NCBI GenBank assembly: GCA_903873485.1
Contig: CAIQOO010000153.1
Location: forward strand, 1-64,000
Length of the DNA stretch: 64,000 bases
Reading direction: 5' to 3'
DNA from: an uncultured beta proteobacterium
GTDB lineage: Bacteria > Pseudomonadota > Gammaproteobacteria > Burkholderiales > Burkholderiaceae_C
Shown: one piece after another, positions 1 through 9,296 of the stretch
Numbering within the stretch: position 1 is the stretch's first letter
Layout: the number at the start of each line of letters is the position of its first letter
Notes under the pieces: model-generated
What the model saw: the letters and a program-made list of their open reading frames with translations, nothing else
Told to the model about the DNA's origin: nothing
Database searches by the model: none
Program-made: the position numbers and the translations under genes

Positions 1-98
1 TCCAGCCAATTGACGGCACGGTCAAATTCTTCTCCTTGCAACTGGCCGTCCACCAGACGCGAGAGCTGGTCCGGCGCTTGATCTAATTTGTCAGACAT
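1..98 (-). CDS. rseA: Anti-sigma-E factor RseA, N-terminal fragment
   Basis: Only the first 32 or so codons are in the window; the gene continues past base 1. The visible N-terminus reads MSDKLDQAPDQLSRLVDGQL, then an acidic EEFDRAVNWL stretch, which resembles the N-terminal sigma-binding helix of RseA-family anti-sigma factors (Ser-x-Leu-(V/M)-Asp-Gly-(E/Q)-Leu). RseA is an inner-membrane protein that holds sigma-E inactive until envelope stress triggers its proteolysis. The start is the ATG at 96-98, 55 bases after the rpoE stop, which is the usual rpoE-rseA order. The assignment rests on this short motif and on position next to rpoE. Confidence 0.8.
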   Translation of the reverse strand, partial: MSDKLDQAPDQLSRLVDGQLQGEEFDRAVNWL

Positions 99-153
99 AT
101 CCAATGGCCTTCATTTGCTTGAACCTGCACCTGTTTTGTTTATCCACACGCTT

Positions 154-798
154 TCACCAGCGCCGCTCGGTCTGCTTGCCAAGCATCGGCTTGATCCTTG
201 CAGATATCGCTTCGCGTGCCCGAAAGATGCGTGAACGCACCGTGCCAACCGGGCAAGCCATTACGCCGGCAATATCCTCATAACTCAAGCCATCGATCTC
301 CCGCAGCGTGATCGCCTGCCTGAGATCATCCGGCAAGGCATCCAGCGCGGCGTTGATGGCCTGCGCAATTTCTTTGGCGGCCAGCACCGACTCCGGCGTT
401 TCGTCAGTGCTTGGTTCATTTTTTGGCTGAAAAGTTTCATCGTCATCGCGATGACGTTCCAGCGTGCTCTGCAACACCGTGGGATCGCGTTTGATGTCTT
501 GCAAAAACTTCTTGGCCGTGTTGACGGCAATGCGGTAGAGCCAGGTATAAAAACGGGATTCGCCACGAAACCTCGGCAGCCCGCGGTAAGCCCGAATAAA
601 GGTTTCCTGGGCAATGTCTTCCACCAGATCAACATCGCGCACCATGCGGCCAATCAAGCGCTGAATCCGGCGCTGGTATTTGATGACCAGCAATTCAAAC
701 GCCGCCGGGTCGCCCGCCACCGTGCGCTCAACCAGCAGCAGGTCGCTGTCAACCGCGTCCTCTTGTGCCTGCTCGGTCGAACTGGCAGGCTCGCTCAA
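154..798 (-). CDS. rpoE: RNA polymerase sigma-E factor (ECF family)
   Basis: ECF sigma factor of 214 residues that directs RNA polymerase to envelope-stress promoters. Region 2 (about residues 35-105) contains FELLVIKYQRRIQRLIGRMV and DLVEDIAQETFIRAYRGL, typical of proteobacterial RpoE; region 4 (about 150-200) has LPDDLRQAITLREIDGLSYE followed by a VGTVRSRIFRAR recognition helix. The start is a TTG at 796-798: an in-frame TGA lies a few codons upstream and no ATG is available before region 2. The TTG overlaps the TGA of the upstream membrane-protein gene, so the two are probably translationally coupled. rseA follows directly. The slightly long acidic linker between regions 2 and 4 (about residues 108-140) is normal for this family. 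Confidence 0.95.
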   Translation of the reverse strand: MSEPASSTEQAQEDAVDSDLLLVERTVAGDPAAFELLVIKYQRRIQRLIGRMVRDVDLVEDIAQETFIRAYRGLPRFRGESRFYTWLYRIAVNTAKKFLQDIKRDPTVLQSTLERHRDDDETFQPKNEPSTDETPESVLAAKEIAQAINAALDALPDDLRQAITLREIDGLSYEDIAGVMACPVGTVRSRIFRAREAISARIKPMLGKQTERRW

Positions 799-1280
799 GC
801 TGACACCCTGTCAGACCGGTGTTGCACCTTCGGCACCCCTTCACCGAGGTCAAGCGCAGGCGGTATTTTGCCAAACACGGCACGCCGAAGCGCCAGCCAG
901 CGCTGGGGCGAGGCGCGCCGCTCCGGCCAAACCCAAAGCCCGGCCAGTCCGGCACCGGCATGCAGGCGCAGCAACAGGCAAGTCTGCCAATCCAGCGTCA
1001 CTTCAGGCACCACAGCCAGACGGGTGTTGGCGCAGGTCCAGCTCCAGCCGACTCCGTCCCAGCTCAGCACACCGACCGGGCTGCTCCAGCCGTGCCAGGT
1101 GGCCAGCCCGGTGCTGGCCAGCCACGCCATCAGGGCCACTCCATGCCGGAGCGTCACCACATCCACCTGCCAGGTCCAGGTCAGCAGGGTCAAGGCACTG
1201 ACCAGCGAAATCAGCAGCACCAGTGCGTCCCGAAAACGCGAACGCCCCACCGGATAGCTGACCGCTGGGGCGCTGTGCAT
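795..1280 (-). CDS. Small predicted membrane protein between fabF and rpoE
   Basis: Protein of 161 residues that I do not recognise as a named family. The N-terminal third holds a hydrophobic segment (LVLLISLVSALTLLTWTW, about residues 20-37) and a second apolar stretch around 48-62; the rest is rich in Trp, Leu and Arg with a basic C-terminus. It starts at the ATG at 1278-1280, 46 bases after the fabF stop, and its TGA overlaps the TTG start of rpoE. That overlap argues it is real and co-expressed with rpoE. It might be an inner-membrane protein linked to envelope homeostasis, but this is inferred only from position. Confidence 0.7.
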   Translation of the reverse strand: MHSAPAVSYPVGRSRFRDALVLLISLVSALTLLTWTWQVDVVTLRHGVALMAWLASTGLATWHGWSSPVGVLSWDGVGWSWTCANTRLAVVPEVTLDWQTCLLLRLHAGAGLAGLWVWPERRASPQRWLALRRAVFGKIPPALDLGEGVPKVQHRSDRVSA

Positions 1281-1326
1281 GGACGCGATGATGATTGAAA
1301 GAGCGCGAACCTGCCGTCAAAACCGC

Positions 1327-2574
1327 TCAAGGCGCGCGTTTGAACACCAGCGAGCCATTGGTGCCGCCAAAGCCAAAGTTGTTTTTGATGGCAACATCAA
1401 TCTTCAGGTCACGCGCGCTGTTGGCACAGTAATCCAGGTCGCATTCGGGGTCTTGCTGAAAGATGTTGGTGGTCGGCGGGCATTTTTGGTGGTGCAGCGC
1501 CAGCACCGTCACCACCGACTCCAGACCGCCGGCCCCTCCGAGCAGATGTCCGGTCATCGACTTGGTAGAACTGACCACAATTTTCTTGGCGTGGTCCCCG
1601 AGTGCCGCCTTGATGGCGTTGGACTCATTGAGGTCGCCCAGCGGTGTCGAGGTGCCATGTGCATTGACATAATCAATCTGGTCGGCATTGACACCGGCAT
1701 TGTCCATGGCGATGGCCATGGCGCGACGCGGGCCGTCCATGTTGGGCGCGGTCATGTGACCGGCATCGGCGCTCATGCCAAAACCGGCCAGCTCGGCGTA
1801 AATTTTGGCACCCCGGGCTTTGGCGTGTTCATATTCTTCGAGCACCATGATGCCGGCCCCTTCACCCAGCACAAAACCATCGCGGTCTTTGTCCCAGGGC
1901 CGCGAGGCGGTGGCGGGATCGTCGTTGCGGGTGCTCAGGGCACGCATGGCGGCAAAACCACCAACACCCAGGGCCGACACGGTGGCTTCCGAGCCGCCGG
2001 CCACCACCACATCGGCATCGCCATATTCGATCATGCGCCCGCCCTGGCCAATGCAATGCAGCCCGGTGGTGCAGGCGGTGACGATGGCCAGGTTGGGGCC
2101 TTTGAAACCAAAACGGATCGACACATGCCCGGCGACCATGTTGACAATTGTCGAGGGTACAAAAAACGGCGAGATACGGCGGGCGCCGCGCGCCACAAAC
2201 TCGCTGTGCATGCTCTCGATCATCGGCAAACCGCCAATGCCGGAGCCGATGACGCAGGCAATGCGCGTGGCCAGTTCGTCAGACAGTGCGTCGCCAGTGG
2301 GCAGACCGGCATCGGCCACCGCTTGCGCTGCAGCAGCAATGCCGTAGTGAATAAAAGTGTCCATGGTGCGCGCCTCTTTGGCGCTCATGTAGGACTCGAT
2401 GCTGAAATCTTTGACCTGACCGGCAATTCTGCAACTGAAGGTGGAGGCATCAAACTTGGTGATCAGACCAATACCGGACTGACCGGCGAGCAGCTTGGCC
2501 CAGGTGGCATCAACCGTATTTCCAACGGGACTGACACAACCCAAACCGGTGACAACGACGCGACGACGGGACAT
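1327..2574 (-). CDS. fabF: Beta-ketoacyl-ACP synthase II
   Basis: Cytosolic KAS II of 415 residues, the usual length, which condenses malonyl-ACP with acyl-ACP during fatty-acid elongation. The thiolase fold is complete: nucleophile Cys in [12 protein letters not shown] (about residue 165), the first catalytic His in [12 protein letters not shown] (about 305), the second in [15 protein letters not shown] (about 340), and a Gly-rich C-terminal [14 protein letters not shown] motif. It begins at the ATG at 2572-2574 with [18 protein letters not shown], the standard KAS II N-terminus. It follows acpP by about 150 bases in the fab cluster, the classical acpP-fabF order. Confidence 0.98.
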   Translation of the reverse strand: MSRRRVVVTGLGCVSPVGNTVDATWAKLLAGQSGIGLITKFDASTFSCRIAGQVKDFSIESYMSAKEARTMDTFIHYGIAAAAQAVADAGLPTGDALSDELATRIACVIGSGIGGLPMIESMHSEFVARGARRISPFFVPSTIVNMVAGHVSIRFGFKGPNLAIVTACTTGLHCIGQGGRMIEYGDADVVVAGGSEATVSALGVGGFAAMRALSTRNDDPATASRPWDKDRDGFVLGEGAGIMVLEEYEHAKARGAKIYAELAGFGMSADAGHMTAPNMDGPRRAMAIAMDNAGVNADQIDYVNAHGTSTPLGDLNESNAIKAALGDHAKKIVVSSTKSMTGHLLGGAGGLESVVTVLALHHQKCPPTTNIFQQDPECDLDYCANSARDLKIDVAIKNNFGFGGTNGSLVFKRAP

Positions 2575-2725
2575 ATTGATAAAAAGTCAGTGGTTCGTCT
2601 GAGAGTAGCCCGGCGCCGTCAAAAGACGCAGGCGGCGAATCTGTGGCAAGTCAGCAGTGCCCGTCAAAATCAGGGCATCTGTGATGACCGTCTGGCGGCT
2701 TCCAAAAAGCGCCGCCCGACCGGCC

Positions 2726-3001
<276 letters not shown>

Positions 3002-3097
3002 TTAGCCGGGCTTGGAGAGCATCCCCGAAACGGCCAAAGAACGGACAGTTCGACCTCAAGTATGACAGCAAGCCGGGACACTTGAGGCCGAACGATT

Positions 3098-3847
3098 TCA
3101 GGCCATGAACATGCCGCCATTGACATGCAACTCTTGCCCGGTGACATAGGCTGCCTGCGGTGAAGCCAGATACGCCACCGCCTGCGCGATATCGGCTGGC
3201 CGGCCCAGGTGCCCCAGCGGAATCTGGCCGAGCAGCGCTTTTTGCTGCTCATCGCCCAGCCTGGCGGTCATGTCGGTTTCGATCAACCCGGGGGCAATGC
3301 AATTGACGGTGATGTTGCGCGACCCGAGCTCGCGCGCCAGCGCGCGGGTCAGGCCCGCCACACCGGCCTTGGCGGCGGCGTAATTGGCCTGACCCGGGTT
3401 GCCCGAGGCACCGACCACCGAGGTGATATTGACAATCCGGCCATAACGCTGCTTCATCATGGTGCGCATCACCGCCCGGCTCATCCGGAAAACCGCTTTC
3501 AGATTGGTGTCGAGCACCGCATCCCACTCGTCGTCTTTCATGCGCAGGGCCAGGTTGTCACGCGTGATGCCGGCGTTGTTGACCAGAATCTGCAAGCCGC
3601 CGTGCGTTTTGACAATCGATTCAATCAAGGCATCGACACCGGCTGCGTCATTGACGTTCAGGCAGCGGCCGCTGCAACCGGCAAAAGCTGCCAGGCTCTG
3701 GTTAAGTTTGGCCGCACCGGCTTCGGTGGTGGCGGTGCCAATGACCTGGAGACCGCGACCAGCCAGTTCCTGCGCGATGGCCGCGCCAATGCCGCGCGAA
3801 GCACCGGTCACCAGCGCGACTTGTCCGGCAAATGGGATGTCAGCCAT
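3098..3847 (-). CDS. fabG: 3-oxoacyl-ACP reductase
   Basis: Short-chain dehydrogenase of 249 residues that reduces 3-oxoacyl-ACP with NADPH. It shows the TGASRGIGAAIAQELAGRG cofactor-binding loop (about residues 14-32), the NNAGITRDNL motif (about 90-99) with Asn and Asp typical of FabG, the catalytic Ser in ITSVVGASGNPGQ and the Tyr/Lys pair in YAAAKAGVAGLTRA (about 155-168). The C-terminus VTGQELHVNGGMFMA is the FabG signature. Start is the ATG at 3845-3847, only 5 bases after the fabD stop, so the two are likely cotranslated. Confidence 0.98.
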   Translation of the reverse strand: MADIPFAGQVALVTGASRGIGAAIAQELAGRGLQVIGTATTEAGAAKLNQSLAAFAGCSGRCLNVNDAAGVDALIESIVKTHGGLQILVNNAGITRDNLALRMKDDEWDAVLDTNLKAVFRMSRAVMRTMMKQRYGRIVNITSVVGASGNPGQANYAAAKAGVAGLTRALARELGSRNITVNCIAPGLIETDMTARLGDEQQKALLGQIPLGHLGRPADIAQAVAYLASPQAAYVTGQELHVNGGMFMA

Positions 3848-3852
3848 GGAAC

Positions 3853-4806
3853 TCAGGCCTCCAGCGCAGTTTTGACTTCCGCCAGGCTGGCCGGGTCAAA
3901 CAGGGCCAGGCCCTGCATGTCGGCGGCAATGCGCTTGGTCATGCCCGCCAGAACCTTGCCCGGGCCACATTCGACCAGCGTCAACAAACCGCGCGCCCGC
4001 AGCGCCAGCACGCACTCGACCCAGCGCACCGGGCCAAAGGCTTTGCGCACCAGTGCATCACGGATACGGTCAGGGTCTTGCTCAACGGCCACGTCGATGT
4101 TGTTGATCACCGGGATCTGCGGCACGGCCAATTCGGTGGCGTCAAGCTTGATCTTGAGTTTGAGCGCAGCCGACTTCATCAGGCTGGAGTGGAACGGCGC
4201 CGACACCGGCAGTGGCAAAACGCGTTTGGCACCTTGGGCCTTGAGCGTCACACAGGCCTGCTCAACCGCCGCTTTGGAGCCGGCAATCACCGTCTGGCCG
4301 GGGTCGTTGAAGTTAACCGCCTCCACCACTTCGGCGGTATTTTCACCAAAAGTCCCCGTCACCTCAGCGCAGATCGCGATCACTCTGGACGCTTCCATGC
4401 CCAAAACCACCGCCATCGCACCCATGCCAACTGGCACGGCCTCCTGCATCGCCTGCGCCCGAAAGCGCACCAGCGGCGCTGCCTGCGCCAGCGTCAGCAC
4501 ACCCGAGGCCACCAGCGCCGAAAATTCACCCAGCGAGTGCCCAGCCATGGCGGCGGGTGCCACGCCCACCTCGGCCATCCAGACGCGATAGGCCGCCACA
4601 CCGGCCACCAGCATCACCGGCTGGGTGTTGACGGTCAGGGCCAGCGCTTCTTTCGGGCCGCTCTTGATCAGCAAACCCAAGTCTTCACCCAGCGCATCTG
4701 AGGCTTCTTCGAGTGCCGCACGCACCTGCGGGTGATCACCCCAAGCGTCAAGCATGCCGACCGACTGCGAACCCTGACCCGGAAAAACAAAAGCGAATGG
4801 TTTCAT
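3853..4806 (-). CDS. fabD: Malonyl-CoA:ACP transacylase
   Basis: Transfers malonyl groups from CoA to ACP; 317 residues, the usual length. The N-terminus FAFVFPGQGSQSVGM, nucleophile Ser in AGHSLGEFSALVASG (about residue 92), Arg in VRFRAQAMQEAVP (about 117) and His in PVSAPFHSSLM (about 200) make a complete acyltransferase active site. The ATG at 4804-4806 lies immediately downstream of a copy of the window's interspersed repeat (4820-4882), which forms the spacer between fabH and fabD. The fabH-fabD junction is therefore longer than the other joins in this cluster. Confidence 0.98.
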   Translation of the reverse strand: MKPFAFVFPGQGSQSVGMLDAWGDHPQVRAALEEASDALGEDLGLLIKSGPKEALALTVNTQPVMLVAGVAAYRVWMAEVGVAPAAMAGHSLGEFSALVASGVLTLAQAAPLVRFRAQAMQEAVPVGMGAMAVVLGMEASRVIAICAEVTGTFGENTAEVVEAVNFNDPGQTVIAGSKAAVEQACVTLKAQGAKRVLPLPVSAPFHSSLMKSAALKLKIKLDATELAVPQIPVINNIDVAVEQDPDRIRDALVRKAFGPVRWVECVLALRARGLLTLVECGPGKVLAGMTKRIAADMQGLALFDPASLAEVKTALEA

Positions 4807-4819
4807 GTGTTGCTTAAGA

Positions 4820-4882
4820 ATATAAGAGAAATAGGCCTCTGGCCCTTATGCAGCAAGCGATGACAGCTATAATTTAAGTAGC
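4820..4882 (+). repeat. Interspersed ~60-bp repeat, copy 1 (fabD/fabH junction)
   Basis: First of ten copies in the window. In plus orientation the conserved core is AGGCCTCTGGCCCTTATG, then AAGCGATGACAGCTAT. It fills the fabD 5' leader and supplies the last two codons and the TAG of fabH. Confidence 0.85.
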
Positions 4883-5844
4883 ACTGCACCCCAGGTGAAG
4901 CCGCCGCCGACACCTTCAAGCAGCAAGGTTTGGCCCGCTTTGACCTGACCGCTGCGCACCGCCGTATCGAGCGCCAGCGGAATCGACGCGGCCGACGTGT
5001 TGCCGTGCTGATCGACCGTGATCACCACCTTGTCCATCGGCAATTTGAGTTTGCGGGCAGCGCTTTGCATGATGCGGATATTGGCCTGGTGCGGAATCAG
5101 CCAATCGACATCGGACGCGGTTTTGCCGGCTTGGGCCAGCACGGCGCGGGCCGCTTCGTCGAGCACGCCAACTGCCAGCCTGAACACGGCCTGCCCATCC
5201 ATGCGCAGCAGCGGCTGACCCAGAATCTGGCCGCCCGAAACATGGCCGGGCACACACAGAATGTCGGTGTACTTGCCATCGGCATGAATGTCGGTGGCCA
5301 AAATGCCGGGTTCGGTGCCAGCTTCGAGCACCACGGCACCGGCACCATCGCCAAACAGCACGCAGGTGGTGCGGTCCTTGAAGTCCAGAATGCGCGAGAA
5401 AATTTCCGAACCAATCACCAGTGCTTTGGTCGCCGAGCCGGCCTTGATCATGGCATCGGCAATCGTCAGCGCATAAATAAAGCCGCTGCAAACCGCCTGC
5501 ACGTCAAACGCGGCGCCGCCGCGCACACCGAGCTTGCCCTGCAAAATGCAGGCCGTCGATGGAAACACCATGTCGGGGGTGGAGGTGCCGACAATGATCA
5601 GGTCAATGTCCTCGGCATTGCGTCCGGCGGCCTGCAGGGCATTGCGCGCGGCGTACAGCGCCATGTCGCTGCTGAACATGTCAACATCGGCAAAATGCCG
5701 CGCCCGGATGCCAGTGCGCTCAACAATCCAGTCGTCATGGGCCTCAATGCCTTGTGCCGCCAGTTCGGCCACCAGATCGGCATTGGTCAAACGTCGGGGT
5801 GGCAAAAAACTGCCAGTGCCGGTAATGCGTGAGTAAATTTTCAT
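4867..5844 (-). CDS. fabH: Beta-ketoacyl-ACP synthase III
   Basis: KAS III of 325 residues that starts fatty-acid synthesis by condensing acetyl-CoA with malonyl-ACP. The catalytic triad is visible: Cys in [18 protein letters not shown] (about residue 113), His in [16 protein letters not shown] (about 250), and Asn in [14 protein letters not shown] (about 281). The N-terminus [17 protein letters not shown] is typical. The last two codons and the stop (Lys-Leu-TAG) lie in a copy of the interspersed repeat (4820-4882), so the repeat appears to have supplied the gene's end. The start at 5842-5844 is 3 bases from the plsX stop. Confidence 0.98.
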   Translation of the reverse strand: MKIYSRITGTGSFLPPRRLTNADLVAELAAQGIEAHDDWIVERTGIRARHFADVDMFSSDMALYAARNALQAAGRNAEDIDLIIVGTSTPDMVFPSTACILQGKLGVRGGAAFDVQAVCSGFIYALTIADAMIKAGSATKALVIGSEIFSRILDFKDRTTCVLFGDGAGAVVLEAGTEPGILATDIHADGKYTDILCVPGHVSGGQILGQPLLRMDGQAVFRLAVGVLDEAARAVLAQAGKTASDVDWLIPHQANIRIMQSAARKLKLPMDKVVITVDQHGNTSAASIPLALDTAVRSGQVKAGQTLLLEGVGGGFTWGAVLLKL

Positions 5845-5847
5845 ATA

Positions 5848-6909
5848 TCAGAAGGTTGCAACTGCTGCCGGCTCGCTGGCCAAGCCAACCGACACCCCGG
5901 TGGGTGCCAACAAAGGTGCGGCATGGGCAATGCGCACCCTGACTTGTTCGAGCAAATTATTTCGGGCTGCATCATACGCCCGCGCCAGGGCAAAGCTAAA
6001 GGCCAGCGCATCGGCCGAGCCATGACTTTTGAACACCAGGCCACGCAACCCCAGCAGCGCGCCGCCGTTGTAACGCCGGTGGTCCATGCGCTTCTTGAGT
6101 GCCGCAATGATCGGGTACGCCGCCAAAGCTGCCAGTCTGGTGAGCAGGTTGCGTGAAAACTCTTTTCTCAGGAAATCGACAATCATGCCGGCCAGGCCCT
6201 CGCTGGCTTTGAGCGCCACATTGCCGACAAAGCCGTCGCACACCACAATGTCCACCGTGCCCTTGAAAATGTCATTGCCCTCGACATTGCCATAAAAGTT
6301 CAGGTCGCCGGCAGCCGACGCAGCGCGCAGCAGTTCGCCGGTTTTCTTGATGACTTCGTTGCCCTTGATGGCTTCTTCGCCAATGTTGAGCAGGCCAACC
6401 GTCGGGTTTTCGAGTCCGCTGAGCACCGACACCAGCGCCGAACCCATCACGGCAAACTGCACCAGATGCTCAGGCGCGCAATCAACATTGGCCCCCATGT
6501 CGAGCACCGTGGTGCCCAGACCCCGGGCGTTGGGAATTTGTCCGGCAATCGCCGGACGGTCAATGCCGTCGAGGGTTTTGAGAAGGTAACGCGAAATCGC
6601 CATCAAGGCGGCGGTGTTGCCGGCCGACACTGCCGCTTGCGCCGATCCGTCCTTGACCTGGGCTATCGCCACCCGCATCGACGAGTCTTTTTTGCGGCGC
6701 AGGGCGACTTCAAGCGGGTCGTCCATGGTGACCACTTCGCTGGCCGCCAGCAGCCGTGCGCGCGGGTGGGCATAGCCCTTCAGGCTGGCAGGCAGTCCCA
6801 CCACAATGAGTTGGGCATCGGGGTGCTGCTCCAGAAACTGGGTGCAGGCCGGCAGCGTGACACGGGGACCATGATCGCCGCCCATGCAGTCAACAGAGAT
6901 AGTGATCAT
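5848..6909 (-). CDS. plsX: Phosphate acyltransferase PlsX
   Basis: Makes acyl-phosphate from acyl-ACP and phosphate, the first committed step towards phosphatidic acid by the PlsX/PlsY route. The N-terminus [20 protein letters not shown] is the PlsX signature, with further conserved stretches [33 protein letters not shown] and LDMGANVDC. The 353 residues are in the normal range, with a few extra C-terminal residues. It overlaps nothing but sits 3 bases from fabH and is separated from rpmF by a strong hairpin at 6982-7021, which may reduce read-through from rpmF. Confidence 0.97.
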   Translation of the reverse strand: MITISVDCMGGDHGPRVTLPACTQFLEQHPDAQLIVVGLPASLKGYAHPRARLLAASEVVTMDDPLEVALRRKKDSSMRVAIAQVKDGSAQAAVSAGNTAALMAISRYLLKTLDGIDRPAIAGQIPNARGLGTTVLDMGANVDCAPEHLVQFAVMGSALVSVLSGLENPTVGLLNIGEEAIKGNEVIKKTGELLRAASAAGDLNFYGNVEGNDIFKGTVDIVVCDGFVGNVALKASEGLAGMIVDFLRKEFSRNLLTRLAALAAYPIIAALKKRMDHRRYNGGALLGLRGLVFKSHGSADALAFSFALARAYDAARNNLLEQVRVRIAHAAPLLAPTGVSVGLASEPAAVATF

Positions 6910-6981
6910 GAAAGGTCAGACAACGCAACAAACATCAAAAGGCGCGACAAATCGAGCTTGGGCAGCGAGGGCTGACGCACC

Positions 6982-7021
6982 AAAGCAAAAGCCCGGGGCT
7001 ACGCGTTGGGTAGCCTCGGGC
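6982..7021 (-). terminator. Hairpin between rpmF and plsX, possible attenuating terminator
   Basis: Read on the minus strand, GCCCGAGGCTAC and GTAGCCCCGGGC pair as a 12-bp stem with one mismatch around a seven-base loop (7010-7021 with 6991-7002). The 3' arm is followed by TTTTGCTTT. This is terminator-like, though the T-run is interrupted. Because plsX and the fab genes lie downstream, partial termination or an mRNA processing site is more likely than a complete stop. Confidence 0.55.
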
Positions 7022-7040
7022 CTCGGGAGCCTGAGCTGCT

Positions 7041-7223
7041 TTAGGCTTGGGCCTTGGTGGCGATGACCTTGCGACTGCGATAAAAACCGTTCGGGCTGAT
7101 GTGGTGGCGCAGATGCGTTTCACCGGTGGTGGTATCGACCGTGATGCCGGGCACCACCAGGGCATTGTGCGAACGGTGCATGCCGCGCTTGGAAGGTGAC
7201 TTTTTATTTTGCTGGACGGCCAT
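7041..7223 (-). CDS. rpmF: 50S ribosomal protein L32
   Basis: Ribosomal protein L32, 60 residues, with the standard N-terminus [20 protein letters not shown] and a C-terminus [14 protein letters not shown]. It lacks zinc-binding cysteines, as is usual for proteobacterial L32. The ATG at 7221-7223 is preferred over any upstream extension because it matches the family start and has an AGGAG site upstream. It lies between yceD and plsX, a widely conserved order linking ribosome and lipid synthesis genes. Confidence 0.98.
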   Translation of the reverse strand: MAVQQNKKSPSKRGMHRSHNALVVPGITVDTTTGETHLRHHISPNGFYRSRKVIATKAQA

Positions 7224-7345
7224 GGTGGCGCTCCTGAAGACGGTAAGCTGCCGCAAAGTTGGCAACTCGGGATGGTTGAACAGCGCAAATCGGGTGCGCG
7301 CGAAAGCTGGGCAGTATATCTTATCGCCAGCAGCTTGCCTGCCGA

Positions 7346-7897
7346 TCAGTGCGGCAGTGCGGACTGGCCCTTGAGTGGTGCCAATGACGCAAACGGATTG
7401 GGTTTCTCGGGGGTTTCGACAAAATCGGCATCGGCCACCGCCAGCTTGACGGCCACCGGACAGATGTCATGGCGTGGCACCAGCGGCAAGTCCATCAGCA
7501 CCTCGTCTTCAATCAGGCCGGCCAGATCAAATTCGCGGCTGCTGACCAGCAGGTCTTCTTCCGATGCGTCATCTTGCTTCTGCGCTGCGGCTTCAGTTTC
7601 GACAAAGCGAAACCAGCGTTCGATGTCGATGGCCATATCGACCGGGCCGAGACAGCGCTGGCAGGTCAGCGGCAACACCGTGTTGATGGTCAGATGCAGC
7701 CATGGGACAAACTGGCCCGCAGCATCGGCGCGCAGTTGCAGATAGGCTGACCAATTCAGCGTATTTTCATGGCCCAGCCCTTGCGTCTCCTGCGTCAGTC
7801 GCTCGAAATTCAATAGCAAATTCTGACCTGACAAGGAGCAATTTGTGAGTGCAGCATGTTTGACATCGAGTTTGGGAGGGCGCGGATTTTCATTCAT
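7346..7897 (-). CDS. yceD: YceD/DUF177 family protein
   Basis: Member of the YceD (DUF177) family, which is almost always encoded directly upstream of rpmF. The 183-residue protein has the family's [15 protein letters not shown] motif (about residue 93) and the acidic [19 protein letters not shown] motif (about residue 135). The family is linked to 23S rRNA accumulation in bacteria and plants; the biochemical role is not settled. I start it at the ATG at 7895-7897 ([11 protein letters not shown]); a longer version reaching 7948 would overlap maf. Only 26 bases separate it from the divergent maf gene, so each promoter must lie close to or inside the other gene. Confidence 0.9.
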   Translation of the reverse strand: MNENPRPPKLDVKHAALTNCSLSGQNLLLNFERLTQETQGLGHENTLNWSAYLQLRADAAGQFVPWLHLTINTVLPLTCQRCLGPVDMAIDIERWFRFVETEAAAQKQDDASEEDLLVSSREFDLAGLIEDEVLMDLPLVPRHDICPVAVKLAVADADFVETPEKPNPFASLAPLKGQSALPH

Positions 7898-7923
7898 GAC
7901 GGGCAGTGTAAGAGAATCAGGCC

Positions 7924-8517
7924 ATGACACATGCTGCCGCTCGCCCACTCATCCTCGCTTCCACCTCGGTTTATCGCCGTGCGCTACTGGAACGTCTTCG
8001 CCTGCCGTTTACCGTCCATCCGTCCGAGGTCGATGAAACCCCGCTGCCGCTGGAGCCCACCGTGCAGATCGCCTGCCGGCTGGCGTTAGCCAAGGCGCAA
8101 TCGGTTGCCGCAATGCACCCTGCGGCGGTGGTGATTGGCTCGGATCAGGTGGCCGATCTGGACGGGCAGGCGCTGGGCAAACCTGGCAGCCATGGGCGCG
8201 CAGTGACGCAATTGCAGGCGATGCGTGGCAGAACCGTGCTGTTTCAGACCGCCGTGGCCGTGGTGTGCGTCGAGTCCGGCTTCGCCCAAACCGAACTGGC
8301 GCAGGTGAAAGTCAAATTTCGCCGCTTGAGCGACGCGCAGATCGAGGCCTATTTGCTGGCTGAAACCCCTTATGACTGTGCCGGCAGCGCCAAAAGCGAA
8401 GGTCTGGGCATTGCGCTGCTGGAGCGCATTGACAACGACGACCCAACCGCACTGGTCGGCTTGCCGCTGATGCGAACCTGCCAGATGCTGGAAGCGGCGG
8501 GGATCAAGCTGTTATGA
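7924..8517 (+). CDS. maf: Maf-family nucleoside triphosphate pyrophosphatase
   Basis: House-cleaning pyrophosphatase that hydrolyses modified or non-canonical nucleoside triphosphates; 197 residues. The N-terminal LILASTSVYRRALLERL is a variant of the Maf AS-x-SPRR loop, followed by FTVHPSEVDETPLP. Further conserved segments are VVIGSDQVADLDGQALGKPG (about residues 70-90) and YDCAGSAKSEGLGIALLERI (about 148-167). The Lys-Ser-Glu segment suggests the YceF-like branch acting on m7GTP, but that is inference. Its TGA overlaps the start of the next gene by 4 bases (8514-8517), indicating cotranslation. Confidence 0.93.
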   Translation: MTHAAARPLILASTSVYRRALLERLRLPFTVHPSEVDETPLPLEPTVQIACRLALAKAQSVAAMHPAAVVIGSDQVADLDGQALGKPGSHGRAVTQLQAMRGRTVLFQTAVAVVCVESGFAQTELAQVKVKFRRLSDAQIEAYLLAETPYDCAGSAKSEGLGIALLERIDNDDPTALVGLPLMRTCQMLEAAGIKLL

Positions 8518-9296
8518 CCATGAACTCTTTGCCTGCCAGCCCACCGGGCAAGCTTTACCTGGTGCCCGCGCCGCTTGATTTTGGCTGCGATGAAACGCCC
8601 GCTTTGCAGGATACGCTGCCGCTGGGCACACTGAAAATCGCCGCCAGCCTGCAGCACTGGATTTGTGAAAACGCCAAATCCACCCGCGCCTACCTCAAGC
8701 GCATCCATCACATCACCCCGCTGTGCCTGAGTCTGCAGGACATGTCACTGGTCGAACTGCCACGCGAAGTGCATAAAAAAGGCGATCACAGCGGCAATTT
8801 TGACGCGCGCCCCCTGCTGCAACCGGCCCTGGCCGGGCACAACCTGGGGCTGGTCAGCGAAGCCGGCATGCCGGCTGTGGCTGATCCGGGTTCGTCGGTG
8901 GTGCGCGCCGCCCATGAACTGAACATTGCCGTGGTGCCGCTGGCCGGCCCGGTGTCGCTGCTGCTGGCGCTCGCTGCCAGTGGTCTCAACGGGCAGAACT
9001 TTGCCTTTGTTGGCTACCTGCCGCAAGATGCCGGCGAACGGGTGCAGCGCATCCGCGAGCTTGAAGCGCTGGCGCTGCGCAGCGGGCAAACCCAGCTCTT
9101 CATCGAGACACCCTATCGCAACCAGGCCCTGTTTCAGGCGCTGGTGCAAACGCTGCAACACAACACCCGGCTGGCAGTGAGCAGCGGACTGACGCTGCAG
9201 TGCGCCCGCACCGCCTGCGACAGCATCAAAAACTGGCGCCACAAGCCAGCGCTGCCAGACAAGGCAACCCCGGCGGTGTTTGCCATCGGTCGCTGA
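8514..9296 (+). CDS. RsmI-like SAM-dependent methyltransferase (tetrapyrrole methylase fold)
   Basis: Protein of 260 residues in the tetrapyrrole-methylase superfamily, related to RsmI (16S rRNA C1402 2'-O-methyltransferase). The family loop appears as LVSEAGMPAVADPGSSVVRAA (about residues 115-135, compare SDAGTP-x-x-SDPG in RsmI), followed by VVPLAGPVSLLLALAASGL and IETPYRNQALFQAL. The N-terminal GKLYLVPAPLDFG replaces RsmI's G-x-LYVVATPIGN, and the C-terminal RsmI domain is missing, so this is a divergent paralogue; the substrate is unknown. Start at 8514 gives an ATGA overlap with maf; an ATG two codons on (8520) is an alternative. It converges on the S49 peptidase gene with no gap. Confidence 0.8.
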   Translation: MTMNSLPASPPGKLYLVPAPLDFGCDETPALQDTLPLGTLKIAASLQHWICENAKSTRAYLKRIHHITPLCLSLQDMSLVELPREVHKKGDHSGNFDARPLLQPALAGHNLGLVSEAGMPAVADPGSSVVRAAHELNIAVVPLAGPVSLLLALAASGLNGQNFAFVGYLPQDAGERVQRIRELEALALRSGQTQLFIETPYRNQALFQALVQTLQHNTRLAVSSGLTLQCARTACDSIKNWRHKPALPDKATPAVFAIGR

